Shown one piece after another: positions 7,861 through 16,056 of a DNA stretch of 34,656 nucleotides. The number at the start of each line of letters is the position of its first letter. The first letter of the stretch is position 1. The notes under the pieces are model-generated. The model did no database searches, was not told the origin of the DNA, and saw nothing but the letters and a program-made list of their open reading frames with translations. Both the position numbers and the translations under genes were made by a program. The stretch is taken from NCBI GenBank assembly GCA_031400755.1, contig JANNQL010000143.1:1-34656 (forward strand), written 5' to 3'. Source of the DNA: VMSU01 sp031400755. GTDB lineage: Bacteria > Desulfobacterota > Desulfobulbia > Desulfobulbales > VMSU01.

Positions 7861-8610
7861 ATGGCCGACGAGCCCCACATCAAAATTCACAATCTGACCA
7901 TGGGCTATGGCGATTTCGTGGTGCAACACGATTTGAATTGCGTCATCAACAAGGGGGACATCTTCGTTATCATGGGGGGCAACGGTTGCGGCAAGACCAC
8001 CTTGATGCGGGCCCTGGTCGGCCTGCAACGACCGGCGGCGGGCACGGTCTTCTACAGCGGCGAAGACTTCTGGAACGTGCCCCAGGAGGACCAGGAACGC
8101 TTGAAGCGCCGCCTGGGCATCATGTTCCAGGGCGGCGCCCTGTGGAGTTCGATGACGCTCGCCGAAAACGTGGCCTTGCCCTTGCACGAATACACCGACC
8201 TGCCGCCACACCGGATAGACGAGCTCGTCTCCTTTAAACTGGCCCTCGTCGGTCTGGCCGGGTTTGAGGAGTTCTACCCGGTGGAACTCAGTGGCGGCAT
8301 GAAGAAAAGGGCCGGCCTGGCCCGGGCCATGGCCCTCGACCCGGAGTTTCTGATTATCGACGAACCCTCCTCCGGGCTCGATCCCCTGACCGCCCGCCGC
8401 TTGGACGATTTGATCCTCGAACTGCGCGACAGCTTAGGCACAACAATAGTCGTCGTCACCCACGAGCTGGCCAGCATATTAAATATCGGCAGCAACTCAG
8501 TCTATCTCGATACTGAGACCCGCACCATGATCGCTACCGGCAATCCGAGAGAAGCGCTCAAGTCCGGCGATGCCAAGGTGCGTCACTTTTTGACCAGGGG
8601 GGAAGCATGA
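7861..8610 (+). CDS. mlaF: MlaF-type lipid transport ABC ATPase
   Basis: This 249-residue ATPase powers the MCE lipid transporter. Walker A is GGNGCGKTT (39-47), the Q-loop is Gln90, the ABC signature is LSGGM (143-147), Walker B is LIIDEP (164-169) and the D-loop is SGLD (171-174). The H-loop lies in VVTHEL. The LSGGMKKRAGLARA form is typical of MlaF/Ttg2A rather than of importer ATPases. GGGGA before the ATG serves as ribosome site. The stop overlaps the mlaD start by four bases (ATGA), which indicates coupled translation. It would act at the cytoplasmic face of the inner membrane with the MlaE permease. Confidence 0.95.
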   Translation: MADEPHIKIHNLTMGYGDFVVQHDLNCVINKGDIFVIMGGNGCGKTTLMRALVGLQRPAAGTVFYSGEDFWNVPQEDQERLKRRLGIMFQGGALWSSMTLAENVALPLHEYTDLPPHRIDELVSFKLALVGLAGFEEFYPVELSGGMKKRAGLARAMALDPEFLIIDEPSSGLDPLTARRLDDLILELRDSLGTTIVVVTHELASILNIGSNSVYLDTETRTMIATGNPREALKSGDAKVRHFLTRGEA

Positions 8611-9644
8611 GCAAACGCGCCAATCCAACCTTCATCGGCATCTTTGTCCTTGGCGCAGTCACCCTAGGGATCGTTACTGTCCTGCTCCTGGGCGGCGGCC
8701 GCTGGTTTCGCCAGCACCGTCAGCACATCATGTATTTCGAAGGGGCGGCGCAGGGCCTGCAAGTCGGGGCGCCGGTGGTCTTGTTAGGGGTGACGGTGGG
8801 CACTGTCAAGCGTATCCAGCTTGGGCTCGACAAAGAGACCAAGCGTTTTCTGGTGCCGGTCACCATCGAGGTCGAGTCCTCTGCCGTCCAGTCGCACAGT
8901 GGTGAGCAGATCGACTTGCAGGATCGCCAGACCATCAAACAACTGGTGGAGCGCGGCCTGCGGGCCAGGCTTCGCATGCAGAGTCTCCTGACCGGCCAGC
9001 TCTACGTCGATCTTAATTTTTACCCCGGCAAATCCGCCAAGTTTTTTGCGACAGATGCGGAGCTGAGCGAGATACCGACCATCCCGACCACCACCGAAGA
9101 AATCTCCTCGAAACTGGAAGGGTTCCCCATGGAAAAATTCTTGAACGACCTGGCGGCCATCGGCGAGTCAGTCAACCAGCTCCTCGCCTCGGAATCGACA
9201 AAAGGGCTGCCCATACTGCTTGAAACGACCCTGCAAAACCTGCAATCGCTGACCGCCAAGATTGATGCGTCAGGCACCCCCATCCTCGACGAGGTGCAAA
9301 CTGACCTCGTCACATTACACAAGACCTTGACCACCGTGCAGACCGCAGCGCGCCAAATTGAAGGGGCGGCGGCAGAAGTGAAGACCGCTGCCGCCAATGT
9401 CGGGGTACTGGCGAATGCGGACTCGGAAATGTTCAGGAATGTGAGCCAGGCAAGTCGGGAACTGGCCTCTGCCGCCCAGGCCATCCACGACTTGACTGCA
9501 GAAGAATCTCCCACCACTCAACATCTTAATACAGCGTTGCAGGAGGTTTCCAGGGCCGCCCGGGCCTTGCGCCTGCTGTCAGAGACCCTTGAGCAGCAAC
9601 CGGAAGCAATCCTCAGGGGCAAACGTAGCGAGGCAGAACAATGA
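8607..9644 (+). CDS. mlaD: MlaD-type MCE-domain substrate-binding protein
   Basis: This 345-residue protein has one N-terminal membrane anchor (about 11-29) and an MCE domain (about 37-128) with the signature GLQVGAPVVLLGVTVGTV. A long helical C-terminal region (about 160-340), rich in Ala, Gln, Thr and Leu, follows. It is longer than E. coli MlaD (about 180 residues), and its extension resembles the helical tail of larger MCE proteins such as PqiB, YebT or Mce1. That tail may form part of a lipid conduit across the periplasm; this is inference. Four-base overlaps with both neighbours fix it in the operon. Confidence 0.92.
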   Translation: MSKRANPTFIGIFVLGAVTLGIVTVLLLGGGRWFRQHRQHIMYFEGAAQGLQVGAPVVLLGVTVGTVKRIQLGLDKETKRFLVPVTIEVESSAVQSHSGEQIDLQDRQTIKQLVERGLRARLRMQSLLTGQLYVDLNFYPGKSAKFFATDAELSEIPTIPTTTEEISSKLEGFPMEKFLNDLAAIGESVNQLLASESTKGLPILLETTLQNLQSLTAKIDASGTPILDEVQTDLVTLHKTLTTVQTAARQIEGAAAEVKTAAANVGVLANADSEMFRNVSQASRELASAAQAIHDLTAEESPTTQHLNTALQEVSRAARALRLLSETLEQQPEAILRGKRSEAEQ

Positions 9645-10261
9645 ACCATAACCATTGCCGCCAAATAGTCGTCCGCCTTTTCCTGGTCTTGACCGGGGCC
9701 GTCCTGCTGACGGGCTGCGCCAGGTCAATGCCGGCCCAATACTATCAGCTTGCAGCACTGGGCGAAGATCGAACCCGCGCCGAATTTGCCGTGCCGAGTG
9801 AGGCAACCATCGGTCTTGGCCCAGTGCGGCTGCCGGAATACCTGGACCGGCCGCAGATCGTCAGCAGGGGTTCAGCCAACCGATTGAGCCTGTCGGACAG
9901 AGACCGGTGGGCCGAACCATTGACCGAAAACCTGCCACGGGTCCTCGCTGAAGACCTCTCTCTGCTGCTCGGCACGGATCGCATCCTGCTTCACCCCTGG
10001 GGCCGCGACCGCATAGTCGACTGCCAGATCACCGTTGAGGTGCTGCAATTCGAAGGCGGCGAAGGCGGCACGGTGAGTCTGATCGCCCGCTGGGCTGTCA
10101 TCGGCAAAGATGGCCAGATTCTCCTGCCGGAGAGACGAAGTAGCTTCACCCTGACCGCACCTGCCCCGGACCAGGAAGCTATGGTTGTCGCCTTAAGCCA
10201 GGGCCTCTCGCGTCTAGCCCAGGAAATTGCCGCCGCCCTGCCTGCACTGCTGGGGCGTTAA
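9641..10261 (+). CDS. PqiC-like outer-membrane lipoprotein of the MCE system
   Basis: This 206-residue protein has a lipoprotein signal peptide with lipobox LTGC (lipid-modified Cys26). The mature start YYQLAAL and the later GLGPVRLPEYLDRPQIV block are typical of the ABC-type transport auxiliary lipoprotein family (PqiC/YmbA, DUF330). Such lipoproteins sit in the outer membrane and contact the MCE protein. Its start overlaps the mlaD stop by four bases, and it is the last gene of the operon. No MlaC-like periplasmic carrier is encoded here, which fits a PqiABC-like route, where MCE protein and lipoprotein bridge the periplasm, better than the classic MlaC shuttle. Confidence 0.88.
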   Translation: MNHNHCRQIVVRLFLVLTGAVLLTGCARSMPAQYYQLAALGEDRTRAEFAVPSEATIGLGPVRLPEYLDRPQIVSRGSANRLSLSDRDRWAEPLTENLPRVLAEDLSLLLGTDRILLHPWGRDRIVDCQITVEVLQFEGGEGGTVSLIARWAVIGKDGQILLPERRSSFTLTAPAPDQEAMVVALSQGLSRLAQEIAAALPALLGR

Positions 10262-10295
10262 TCCTCTCCTACCAGCACTCTTTTCCTCAACAAAA

Positions 10296-10362
10296 GTTCC
10301 CTTCGACTCCGCTCAGGGAACGGTCGGACGTTCATCGTTCCCTGAGCGGAGTCGAAGGGAAC
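10296..10362. repeat. Perfect 26-bp inverted repeat between convergent genes
   Basis: Arms at 10296-10321 and 10337-10362 are exact reverse complements, separated by 15 bases. Each arm is itself partly palindromic (GTTCCCT and AGGGAAC at its ends). It lies between the convergent mla operon and the MinD-like gene, where it could act as a two-way terminator, although no T-run follows. Its core recurs at 6534. Confidence 0.9.
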
Positions 10363-10441
10363 AGTGCCGAATAGACTCTTTGGAGGCCCCGTCAACAATT
10401 GGCTGACAATCCTTAAAGGTGCCACGTTATTTTAAGACTTT

Positions 10442-11566
10442 TTAAGCGGACTTTGAGAACAGGGGGTGGGTCACGCCCTGGCTGATCAGAAAATTCACGA
10501 CTTTGGCGGAATCGTAGAACATCCTGACCTTCCATGGATTGCGGTTTTCGGCATTGAACACCCGGTCGTCGAGCGTATCCATGAACTGCAAAAGTTCATC
10601 CAGCTCTTCTTCGGAAAAATCGAGGATGGGGGCTGCGTTCTGGACGTCTCCGCCGCTTGCGTCTGTCAACCGGGAGACGATTCTTTCTGCGGCCTTATAG
10701 TACGCCTTGCCGACCGGCAGGGTAAAAAAACGCGGGACATTCAACAGGTGGTTCGACAACTCCCGGGCCTCGGGTAGGTCGCCTAGGTGATTGAGGCTGA
10801 CGCCAAGTTTTTCGTGGCAGATGGACAGGAGGTTATTGACCAGCGTATGGGTGCGGCCCGCCGGTGCCCGGTTGATGACAAGTGCGGGGCGGAAGGACTG
10901 TTCGATCTCGTTGATCAGCGGCAGCAATTCAGGCGCTGAGGCCTCGAGCGTTTTCCTGAACCAGTCAACGGAAAAATTGCCTTCGCTGTCATCCTGTTTC
11001 ATCCCGGCATTGATCATTGCCGCCACAGCGGGATTACTACGGAAGATATTCTGCATCTTCCTAAACAGCGCCCCCTTGATGAAACTGTAGGCGTTCATGA
11101 CGGCGCCCGGCTCAGGCGCGGTGATCACCACACCCCAGTCGGAGATGCCGAAAAAATCAAGCGTGTTGAACTGCACGCCCGCCCCGAGGTCGATGATGAC
11201 ATAGTCCGCCGCTAGCGCCTTCAAATGGCGCATGAGCTTGAGCTTCATCCAATGGGGCGGGCTGGTGGCCCCGGGAGCGAAGCCGGTCCCGCAGATAAGG
11301 CCCAGGTTTTTTACAGAGGTTTCAACGATAAGCTGGTCGAGGGAAGAGACCTTGTTCAGGATGAAGTCGGCAATCGTCTTTGTTGTGCCCCGGATGCCGA
11401 GGTAGGTTTGCAGGTTCGCCGCGCCGAGATCCAGGTCAACGAGTACCACGCGGTGTCCGGCGCGCACCAGGACAGTGCCGAGGACACAGGAGAGGACGCT
11501 CTTGCCGACCCCTCCCTTGCCGCCACCCACCGATATAATCTTCCGTGATGTTCCGGTTGGCTTCAT
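10442..11566 (-). CDS. MinD/FlhG-like P-loop ATPase
   Basis: This 374-residue protein has the deviant Walker A GGKGGVGKS (residues 15-23), a switch segment VVLVDLDLGAANLQTYLG (about 40-57) and YVIIDLGAG (Walker B). This places it in the ParA/MinD superfamily, nearest to the FlhG/YlxH type. The C-terminal 100 residues (after about 270) are an extension of unclear role. There is no amphipathic MinD-type membrane anchor at the end. No flagellar or min genes lie nearby, so its cargo cannot be read from context; it may position polar or surface structures. The ATG at 11566 has no ribosome site, but a good promoter lies so close that the mRNA may begin at the ATG. Confidence 0.85.
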   Translation of the reverse strand: MKPTGTSRKIISVGGGKGGVGKSVLSCVLGTVLVRAGHRVVLVDLDLGAANLQTYLGIRGTTKTIADFILNKVSSLDQLIVETSVKNLGLICGTGFAPGATSPPHWMKLKLMRHLKALAADYVIIDLGAGVQFNTLDFFGISDWGVVITAPEPGAVMNAYSFIKGALFRKMQNIFRSNPAVAAMINAGMKQDDSEGNFSVDWFRKTLEASAPELLPLINEIEQSFRPALVINRAPAGRTHTLVNNLLSICHEKLGVSLNHLGDLPEARELSNHLLNVPRFFTLPVGKAYYKAAERIVSRLTDASGGDVQNAAPILDFSEEELDELLQFMDTLDDRVFNAENRNPWKVRMFYDSAKVVNFLISQGVTHPLFSKSA

Positions 11567-11572
11567 AGTGAT

Positions 11573-11601
11573 ATGATAGCAGACAACCGGACCGGTGTAA
11601 A
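11573..11601 (-). promoter_or_regulatory. Sigma-70 promoter of the MinD-like gene, probably leaderless mRNA
   Basis: On the minus strand TTTACA (11601-11596), a 17-base spacer and TATCAT (11578-11573) are followed by only six bases before the ATG at 11566. Transcription would be expected to begin at about the A of the start codon. Confidence 0.65.
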
Positions 11602-12023
11602 GCGTACCAGGAAATCGTTTGGTTGTGAATCTTTATGACAAGCCGCCTTTCTCGATCAGATGCTCCAGTGGGAAAACTTCCTGGTCCGAGGCGAATTTAA
11701 GGTCATGCGCGATAGGCAACGCCGATTGACTGCGTTATGCCGATTATGAGGGCACCTCATCCTCCTTATTCTAACTTTGCCGGTCTGCCACGACAGGGAA
11801 GCCCGAAGGTGAAAAATAGGGCTGATTCTCTCCAGGTCCATCCATAACCAACTTTTTCAACCGCCAGACGCAACTTGCAATGATGTTTAAATCATAGCAC
11901 AAAACCGTGCTTTAAAAAAATAAACCGCCAAGGAAAAATTTACTGCTATCCAGGCTCAATACTAGATTATGGCACATATCGGGGCATCCATGGCAATTCT
12001 GGCAAGGTCCGTCTTATTGAATT
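11602..12023. other. Non-coding region, AT-rich in its second half
   Basis: I found no convincing gene. The part after about 11850 is clearly AT-richer and holds a small AGCAC/GTGCT hairpin near 11895-11910. A short minus-strand frame ending at 11633 could be the tail of a lost gene, but it is too short to identify. Confidence 0.4.
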
Positions 12024-12905
12024 TCACCACAAAAGCCTTCGTTCCGAGCGGAACTCCATCTTCCGGCCCGTGATCGGGTCATGAAACCTAAGGGCCTGGG
12101 CGACCAGCTGCAGCGGCTTGCCGAAATCGTCATCACCTTCGGGCAGCAGGTCAGGGTAATAACGGTCGTTCACAATCCCAAAACCCAGGCCGCTCAGGTG
12201 GAGCCGCAGTTGATGCTTTTTGCCGGTGACCGGGGTCAATTGGAAACGAGCGCTGGCCCCTCTGACTTCCAGGAGCTTAATTTCGGTGCGGGCGTTGCTG
12301 GCCCCGGCAACGGTCTTCATCCTGAACCAGGGAGTACCTCGTTCGATCCTGTTTTCCACCAGCCATTGTCTCTGCGGCTGGGCTTGTCGGTATTGGCCAA
12401 TGGCCTGGTAGGTCTTCTCTACTCTGCCATGCATGAAAAGGTCGTGGTAGAGGCCCCGGTTTTCCTTCTTGACTGAGAACAAGACCAGGCCCGCGGTCTC
12501 GCGGTCGATCCGGTTGATCGGCACCAGCTCCGGGTTGCCGGTTTTCTGTTGCAGGCGGTTCAGCAGACATTCGTTGATATAGGGACCGCCGGGGATTACC
12601 GGCAGAAAATGCGGCTTGCAGGCCACCAGGATCTCATCGTTTTGAAAGGGGATGGTCTCCGTAAAGGGAATAAGCGGTTCCTGCTCTATTTCTCTGAAAT
12701 AATGAAGCCGCTGGCGTGGGGCATAGGCCGTCTGGGCGCCGATCAGCACGCCATCGTCGTTTAAGACCTTCCCTTGATCAAGGCGCTGCTGCCAGGTCGC
12801 GCCCGATACCTGTGGGAATCGGGCCATCAAAAAGGCGAGGATGGAGGGGTAGGGTTTCTCGGCCTCCGGCATGGTGACGGTGGAGGCAGAGCTGGCAATC
12901 GTCAT
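12024..12905 (-). CDS. RluA-family pseudouridine synthase
   Basis: This 293-residue protein converts specific uridines in rRNA or tRNA to pseudouridine. The catalytic motif NRIDRETAGL (131-140) contains the essential aspartate Asp134; it corresponds to the usual HRLDxxTSGL. The C-terminal block VTGKKHQLRLHLSGLGFGI also matches the RluA/RluD/TruC group (usual form GRTHQIRVH). An N-terminal S4-like portion (about 18-75) is weak. The exact RNA target cannot be told from sequence. It is a single gene on the minus strand, with no operon partner in close contact. Confidence 0.88.
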   Translation of the reverse strand: MTIASSASTVTMPEAEKPYPSILAFLMARFPQVSGATWQQRLDQGKVLNDDGVLIGAQTAYAPRQRLHYFREIEQEPLIPFTETIPFQNDEILVACKPHFLPVIPGGPYINECLLNRLQQKTGNPELVPINRIDRETAGLVLFSVKKENRGLYHDLFMHGRVEKTYQAIGQYRQAQPQRQWLVENRIERGTPWFRMKTVAGASNARTEIKLLEVRGASARFQLTPVTGKKHQLRLHLSGLGFGIVNDRYYPDLLPEGDDDFGKPLQLVAQALRFHDPITGRKMEFRSERRLLW

Positions 12906-12980
12906 GGCCTTAAGTCTTCTTATGTTTGTTCAACTTTGCAATCACGATGGCGCTAATCAAGTCTTCCAGAAAATACATGG

Positions 12981-13010
12981 ATTCCGGGTCGCGCTTCGCT
13001 TGCCCGGAAT
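12981..13010. repeat. Short inverted repeat (ATTCCGGG/CCCGGAAT)
   Basis: ATTCCGGG (12981-12988) pairs with CCCGGAAT (13003-13010) over a 14-base loop and is followed by GACG. This resembles the widespread dispersed ATTCCGGG...CCCGGAATGACG palindromes of many proteobacterial genomes. It lies between the stop of the DUF6178 gene and the start of the pseudouridine synthase gene. Confidence 0.6.
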
Positions 13011-13080
13011 GACGTCTCGGTTGCATATTGGAATTAGAGGGATGGACAGAATGGCCTGCCGGAATGGTTGGGCCGTACTT

Positions 13081-14424
13081 TCATCCCTCGGGATTCAGCC
13101 GCATGACAAGCCGTTGCAGCCGCGACTCGGCGGCTCTGATGTCGGCCAGACTGGCAAAGGCCCGCACCCGGTCGGCATCGGCCGGATCAAAACCGCCGAC
13201 CAGCGGATGGCGGCCCAGTTGGGCGCGGATAAAGGTCCGGTCCAGGCGGTCGTCCGGTTCGTCGGAGCGTTCCATCTCCGGCAGCTCGTACCAAGCCCGG
13301 ACCTGGGGCAGACGCAGGGCCTCTTTGACCTCGGCCTGGAGTTTCACGGTCGCGGCATAGCCGTGCCGGAAGAGATCGCGGATGCTCCACTCCTTCATGA
13401 GGCCGACCGCCAGGCTGGCGTCAAAGGTATGGTCTGCCGGCTGGCCATCTGGGGCATCGACTTTGGCGAGCAGGGTCTCCAGGCCTAGCGATATCGTATC
13501 CCGCACCCGCATGGCAATGTCTGCCACGTACTCGATGTCTCTCGGCGTCTCGCCGTAAGCGATGACGGCCGTGTTAATGGTCCAGATGAGTTCCTGCTCC
13601 AGCCGGCCCAGATATGACTTGTCGGTGATCAGGGCCAGGGCCTGCACCAGCAGGTTGGACTCGCCCAGCAGTTGGGCGTAGAGGGCCGGCAAGCGCGTCA
13701 CCGCACACTCCTCCGGCGTAAGTGGACGATGGGGCGGCTGCTTACGGGGGCTGGTGAAGAGGACGGTGGCCTCGTCCGGCGCCACAAAGCCCAACTCGTG
13801 CATGCGGCCGCTCCTGACCCGCAGGGCCTCTTCCTCTATCTGGCTCGGCATCTCCCAGCGCACGGCGGAGATGAGATGCTCTGCCTCATCGGCATCGTGC
13901 TGGTAGAGCGCCCCCACCAGGCCCAACGGGTTGACCGGCATTGACTCTTCGTCCTTGATCTCCAGGAGATAGCGGGAGTCCGGGGTCTTGGCCCGGATTT
14001 TTTCCTCAAGATCATCCTCGGGGTCGGGGATTTGGTCGTCTTCAAAGGAGTAGACCACGAGCGTCTGGGCCAGGAAGAGGATCTGTACCTCGCTGTCCAA
14101 GGCAAAAAAGGTCCGGGCCAAGGCGGTGGCGCCCTCATCGGCAAAGGTCGCCAGCCATTCAGCCAAGGCGGTCGTTTGAAAATCGTTGCGATGCCAGCAG
14201 GTGAGATCGATGCAGGCCTGCATCTGTTCCTTTGTCAAGTGCAGGAGGAGGGGGCGGGCCTGATCGAGCCCCAACTCCCGTGCTATAAAGTAGGCCTCCA
14301 ACGGTTCGAGGGCGGCGACTGCGGCGGCCTGATCCACGGCTTCAAGGAGTCTTGCGCCCCGACGGGCCAGGGCGCGGGTAAGGTCGGCCCGAAAGCGGGT
14401 AAGTTCGGTTATCTTGTTCGGCAT
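13081..14424 (-). CDS. DUF6178 family protein of unknown function
   Basis: This protein has 447 residues from the preferred ATG at 14424 (MPNKITEL). A longer form from 14487 adds 21 residues that do not look like a family start. It is a soluble, mostly helical, acidic protein without signal peptide or membrane segments. An acidic patch lies near residues 133-145 (EDDQIPDPEDDLEEK). The overall pattern (LTKEQMQACIDLTCWHRNDF, LYAQLLGESNLLVQAL, MREWSIRD-like blocks) matches DUF6178, a family found largely in Desulfobacterota. No catalytic motif is evident. Its neighbours on either side seem functionally unrelated. Confidence 0.75.
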   Translation of the reverse strand: MPNKITELTRFRADLTRALARRGARLLEAVDQAAAVAALEPLEAYFIARELGLDQARPLLLHLTKEQMQACIDLTCWHRNDFQTTALAEWLATFADEGATALARTFFALDSEVQILFLAQTLVVYSFEDDQIPDPEDDLEEKIRAKTPDSRYLLEIKDEESMPVNPLGLVGALYQHDADEAEHLISAVRWEMPSQIEEEALRVRSGRMHELGFVAPDEATVLFTSPRKQPPHRPLTPEECAVTRLPALYAQLLGESNLLVQALALITDKSYLGRLEQELIWTINTAVIAYGETPRDIEYVADIAMRVRDTISLGLETLLAKVDAPDGQPADHTFDASLAVGLMKEWSIRDLFRHGYAATVKLQAEVKEALRLPQVRAWYELPEMERSDEPDDRLDRTFIRAQLGRHPLVGGFDPADADRVRAFASLADIRAAESRLQRLVMRLNPEG

Positions 14425-14591
14425 TGTGTTCTCTAGTTGGGGATAAGTACGATGGGAAGGGCAAGGCATACCGTACTCACTATTCATGGTATGTCAACCA
14501 ATTAGAATGTCAGAGACTGGCGGTGCGAAAAGGCTTGGTAGACGATGACAAAGCAGATGCGGTATCCTGTGATCGCTTACCCGAAAACTGT

Positions 14592-16031
14592 TCAGCGGTA
14601 GTGGTGGACCAACACCCGATACAATGTTTCCAAGGTCAGGAAGAGCCCGTAGCCGCCCAGCAACCAGGGCCAAGGTCCGGCGGGGTGCGGCGCGACGCGT
14701 GGCGCCGCTGCCGGCAGCATTGCCCGCCGCGGCCAGAGACCGGCGAAGATCAGTAAAAGCAGCGGCAGAAAGGGGGCAAAATAGCGCCCCTGCATACCAG
14801 GCAGATTTGAGTCGCCCACCGGGGCCCACCACAGATACATGAGCGTCAGGACAAAGCCCAGCGAGGTGATGAGAATAAAGACAGACCAGCCCCTGATAAA
14901 TGGGGTAAGCCGCTCCCGGCAGTCGTCAGCGGTCAGGACCACGATGGCGAGCACCAAGGCATGGGTCAGGACCAGCCAGTTCGCGGCGGGGATATCGAGC
15001 CAGCCGAGAGTGCCGATCATTTCATGGAGGTACCGGTAGCCGTATTCGGCAAGATCACGGCCTAGCACTAACAGGTACTGCAGGGGGTGGACCAGTATCC
15101 AGCGCAGCTGCCCAATGGCGTCGCAACCGTCCTTCATGGGTTCGTAATTTTCGCGCATGACGGTAGCGGCCCACCATACGGCCGTGACCCAGCCGAGGAC
15201 CGGCAGCCAGTAGCGCGCCAGGCGGGCGTCACCAGGCCGGGAAAAACGGTCCCTGGGTATCACAATGTGTAATAATGGCAGAATCAAATATGCCTGCTTG
15301 CAGAGACAGAGAACAACGGTTACAATGCCCAGCCGAAAAAGGTCAACAGCCCGCACCTTCCTCCCCGGTTCGCAGGCCAGCTCCATCACTAGCGCCACAT
15401 GCAGCATGGCGAGTGCGTTGATGAAACCGTCCGCCGACATGCCGGCCCGCTGGAAGGCGATGACCGGGGTCATGGCCATGAGGAACAAGGCCCATTTGCC
15501 GAAGGGCGCCCGCCGGATGGCGTACCAGGTGAGGGTGAGCGCCAGGCACAGGCCCCCCAGCCTTCCCAGGTACATGAGCAGCAGCGGCGAATCCGTGACC
15601 AGACGACCCAGGGCGATGGCCGTGGTCATGCCCAGGTAGGGTACGGGCGCATAAAGCACGGTGGGAAAGATTACATAACTCACATCCGGCACATCAATGC
15701 GCAGGGCGGCCAGGCCGCGGAGAAACTCCACCGTCTCCTGCCAGGGCACGGGTTGCCGGGTGGGGATACCGAAGAAGGACTCGATCTCCCAGTTGAAGCG
15801 TTGTAGATTCGCAGGCAAGTAGTCGCCCAGACCGCTGCCCAAGAGCTTACCCTCGGCGAGCTGCCAGGCCCGGAAGAAATGGCCCCACTCATCCGCGACC
15901 TGATAGGGCGGCAACAGGAAGACCAGCACGAGGCCCGAGACGAGGCCCAGGAGCAGCAACAGATTTGCCGGGTCCTGACCCCACCGGACAATTGGCCCAG
16001 CGTTTCGTTGCATGTATTTTATTAACCACAT
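14592..16031 (-). CDS. DUF2142 multi-spanning membrane protein (GT-C-like)
   Basis: This 479-residue protein has about ten hydrophobic segments. Directly after the first one comes PPYQVADEWGHFFRAWQLAE (41-60), the signature of DUF2142. The Asp-Glu there lies in a periplasmic loop, as in the catalytic loops of GT-C glycosyltransferases that use lipid-linked sugars. A glycosyltransferase role in envelope polysaccharide or protein glycosylation is inferred. A GT2 family enzyme of the kind that makes lipid-linked sugars is encoded 0.9 kb away, which supports this. The gene diverges from a methyltransferase gene with only 25 bases between the starts. Confidence 0.82.
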   Translation of the reverse strand: MWLIKYMQRNAGPIVRWGQDPANLLLLLGLVSGLVLVFLLPPYQVADEWGHFFRAWQLAEGKLLGSGLGDYLPANLQRFNWEIESFFGIPTRQPVPWQETVEFLRGLAALRIDVPDVSYVIFPTVLYAPVPYLGMTTAIALGRLVTDSPLLLMYLGRLGGLCLALTLTWYAIRRAPFGKWALFLMAMTPVIAFQRAGMSADGFINALAMLHVALVMELACEPGRKVRAVDLFRLGIVTVVLCLCKQAYLILPLLHIVIPRDRFSRPGDARLARYWLPVLGWVTAVWWAATVMRENYEPMKDGCDAIGQLRWILVHPLQYLLVLGRDLAEYGYRYLHEMIGTLGWLDIPAANWLVLTHALVLAIVVLTADDCRERLTPFIRGWSVFILITSLGFVLTLMYLWWAPVGDSNLPGMQGRYFAPFLPLLLLIFAGLWPRRAMLPAAAPRVAPHPAGPWPWLLGGYGLFLTLETLYRVLVHHYR

Positions 16032-16056
16032 AACCTAAAAGCGTATCCCCTGTCGA

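Noticed and set aside
11633..11737. Short minus-strand frame that ends in a protein-like sequence (DQEVFPLEHLIEKGG)
   Set aside because: It is only about 34 codons between stops, without a start codon or a family match. A gene remnant cannot be told from chance.
14543..14560. A 15-base match (CATCTGCTTTGTCAT on one strand) shared with the palindrome at 19921-20036
   Set aside because: No similarity extends beyond it, and a match of this length is not unlikely by chance in 35 kb compared on both strands.
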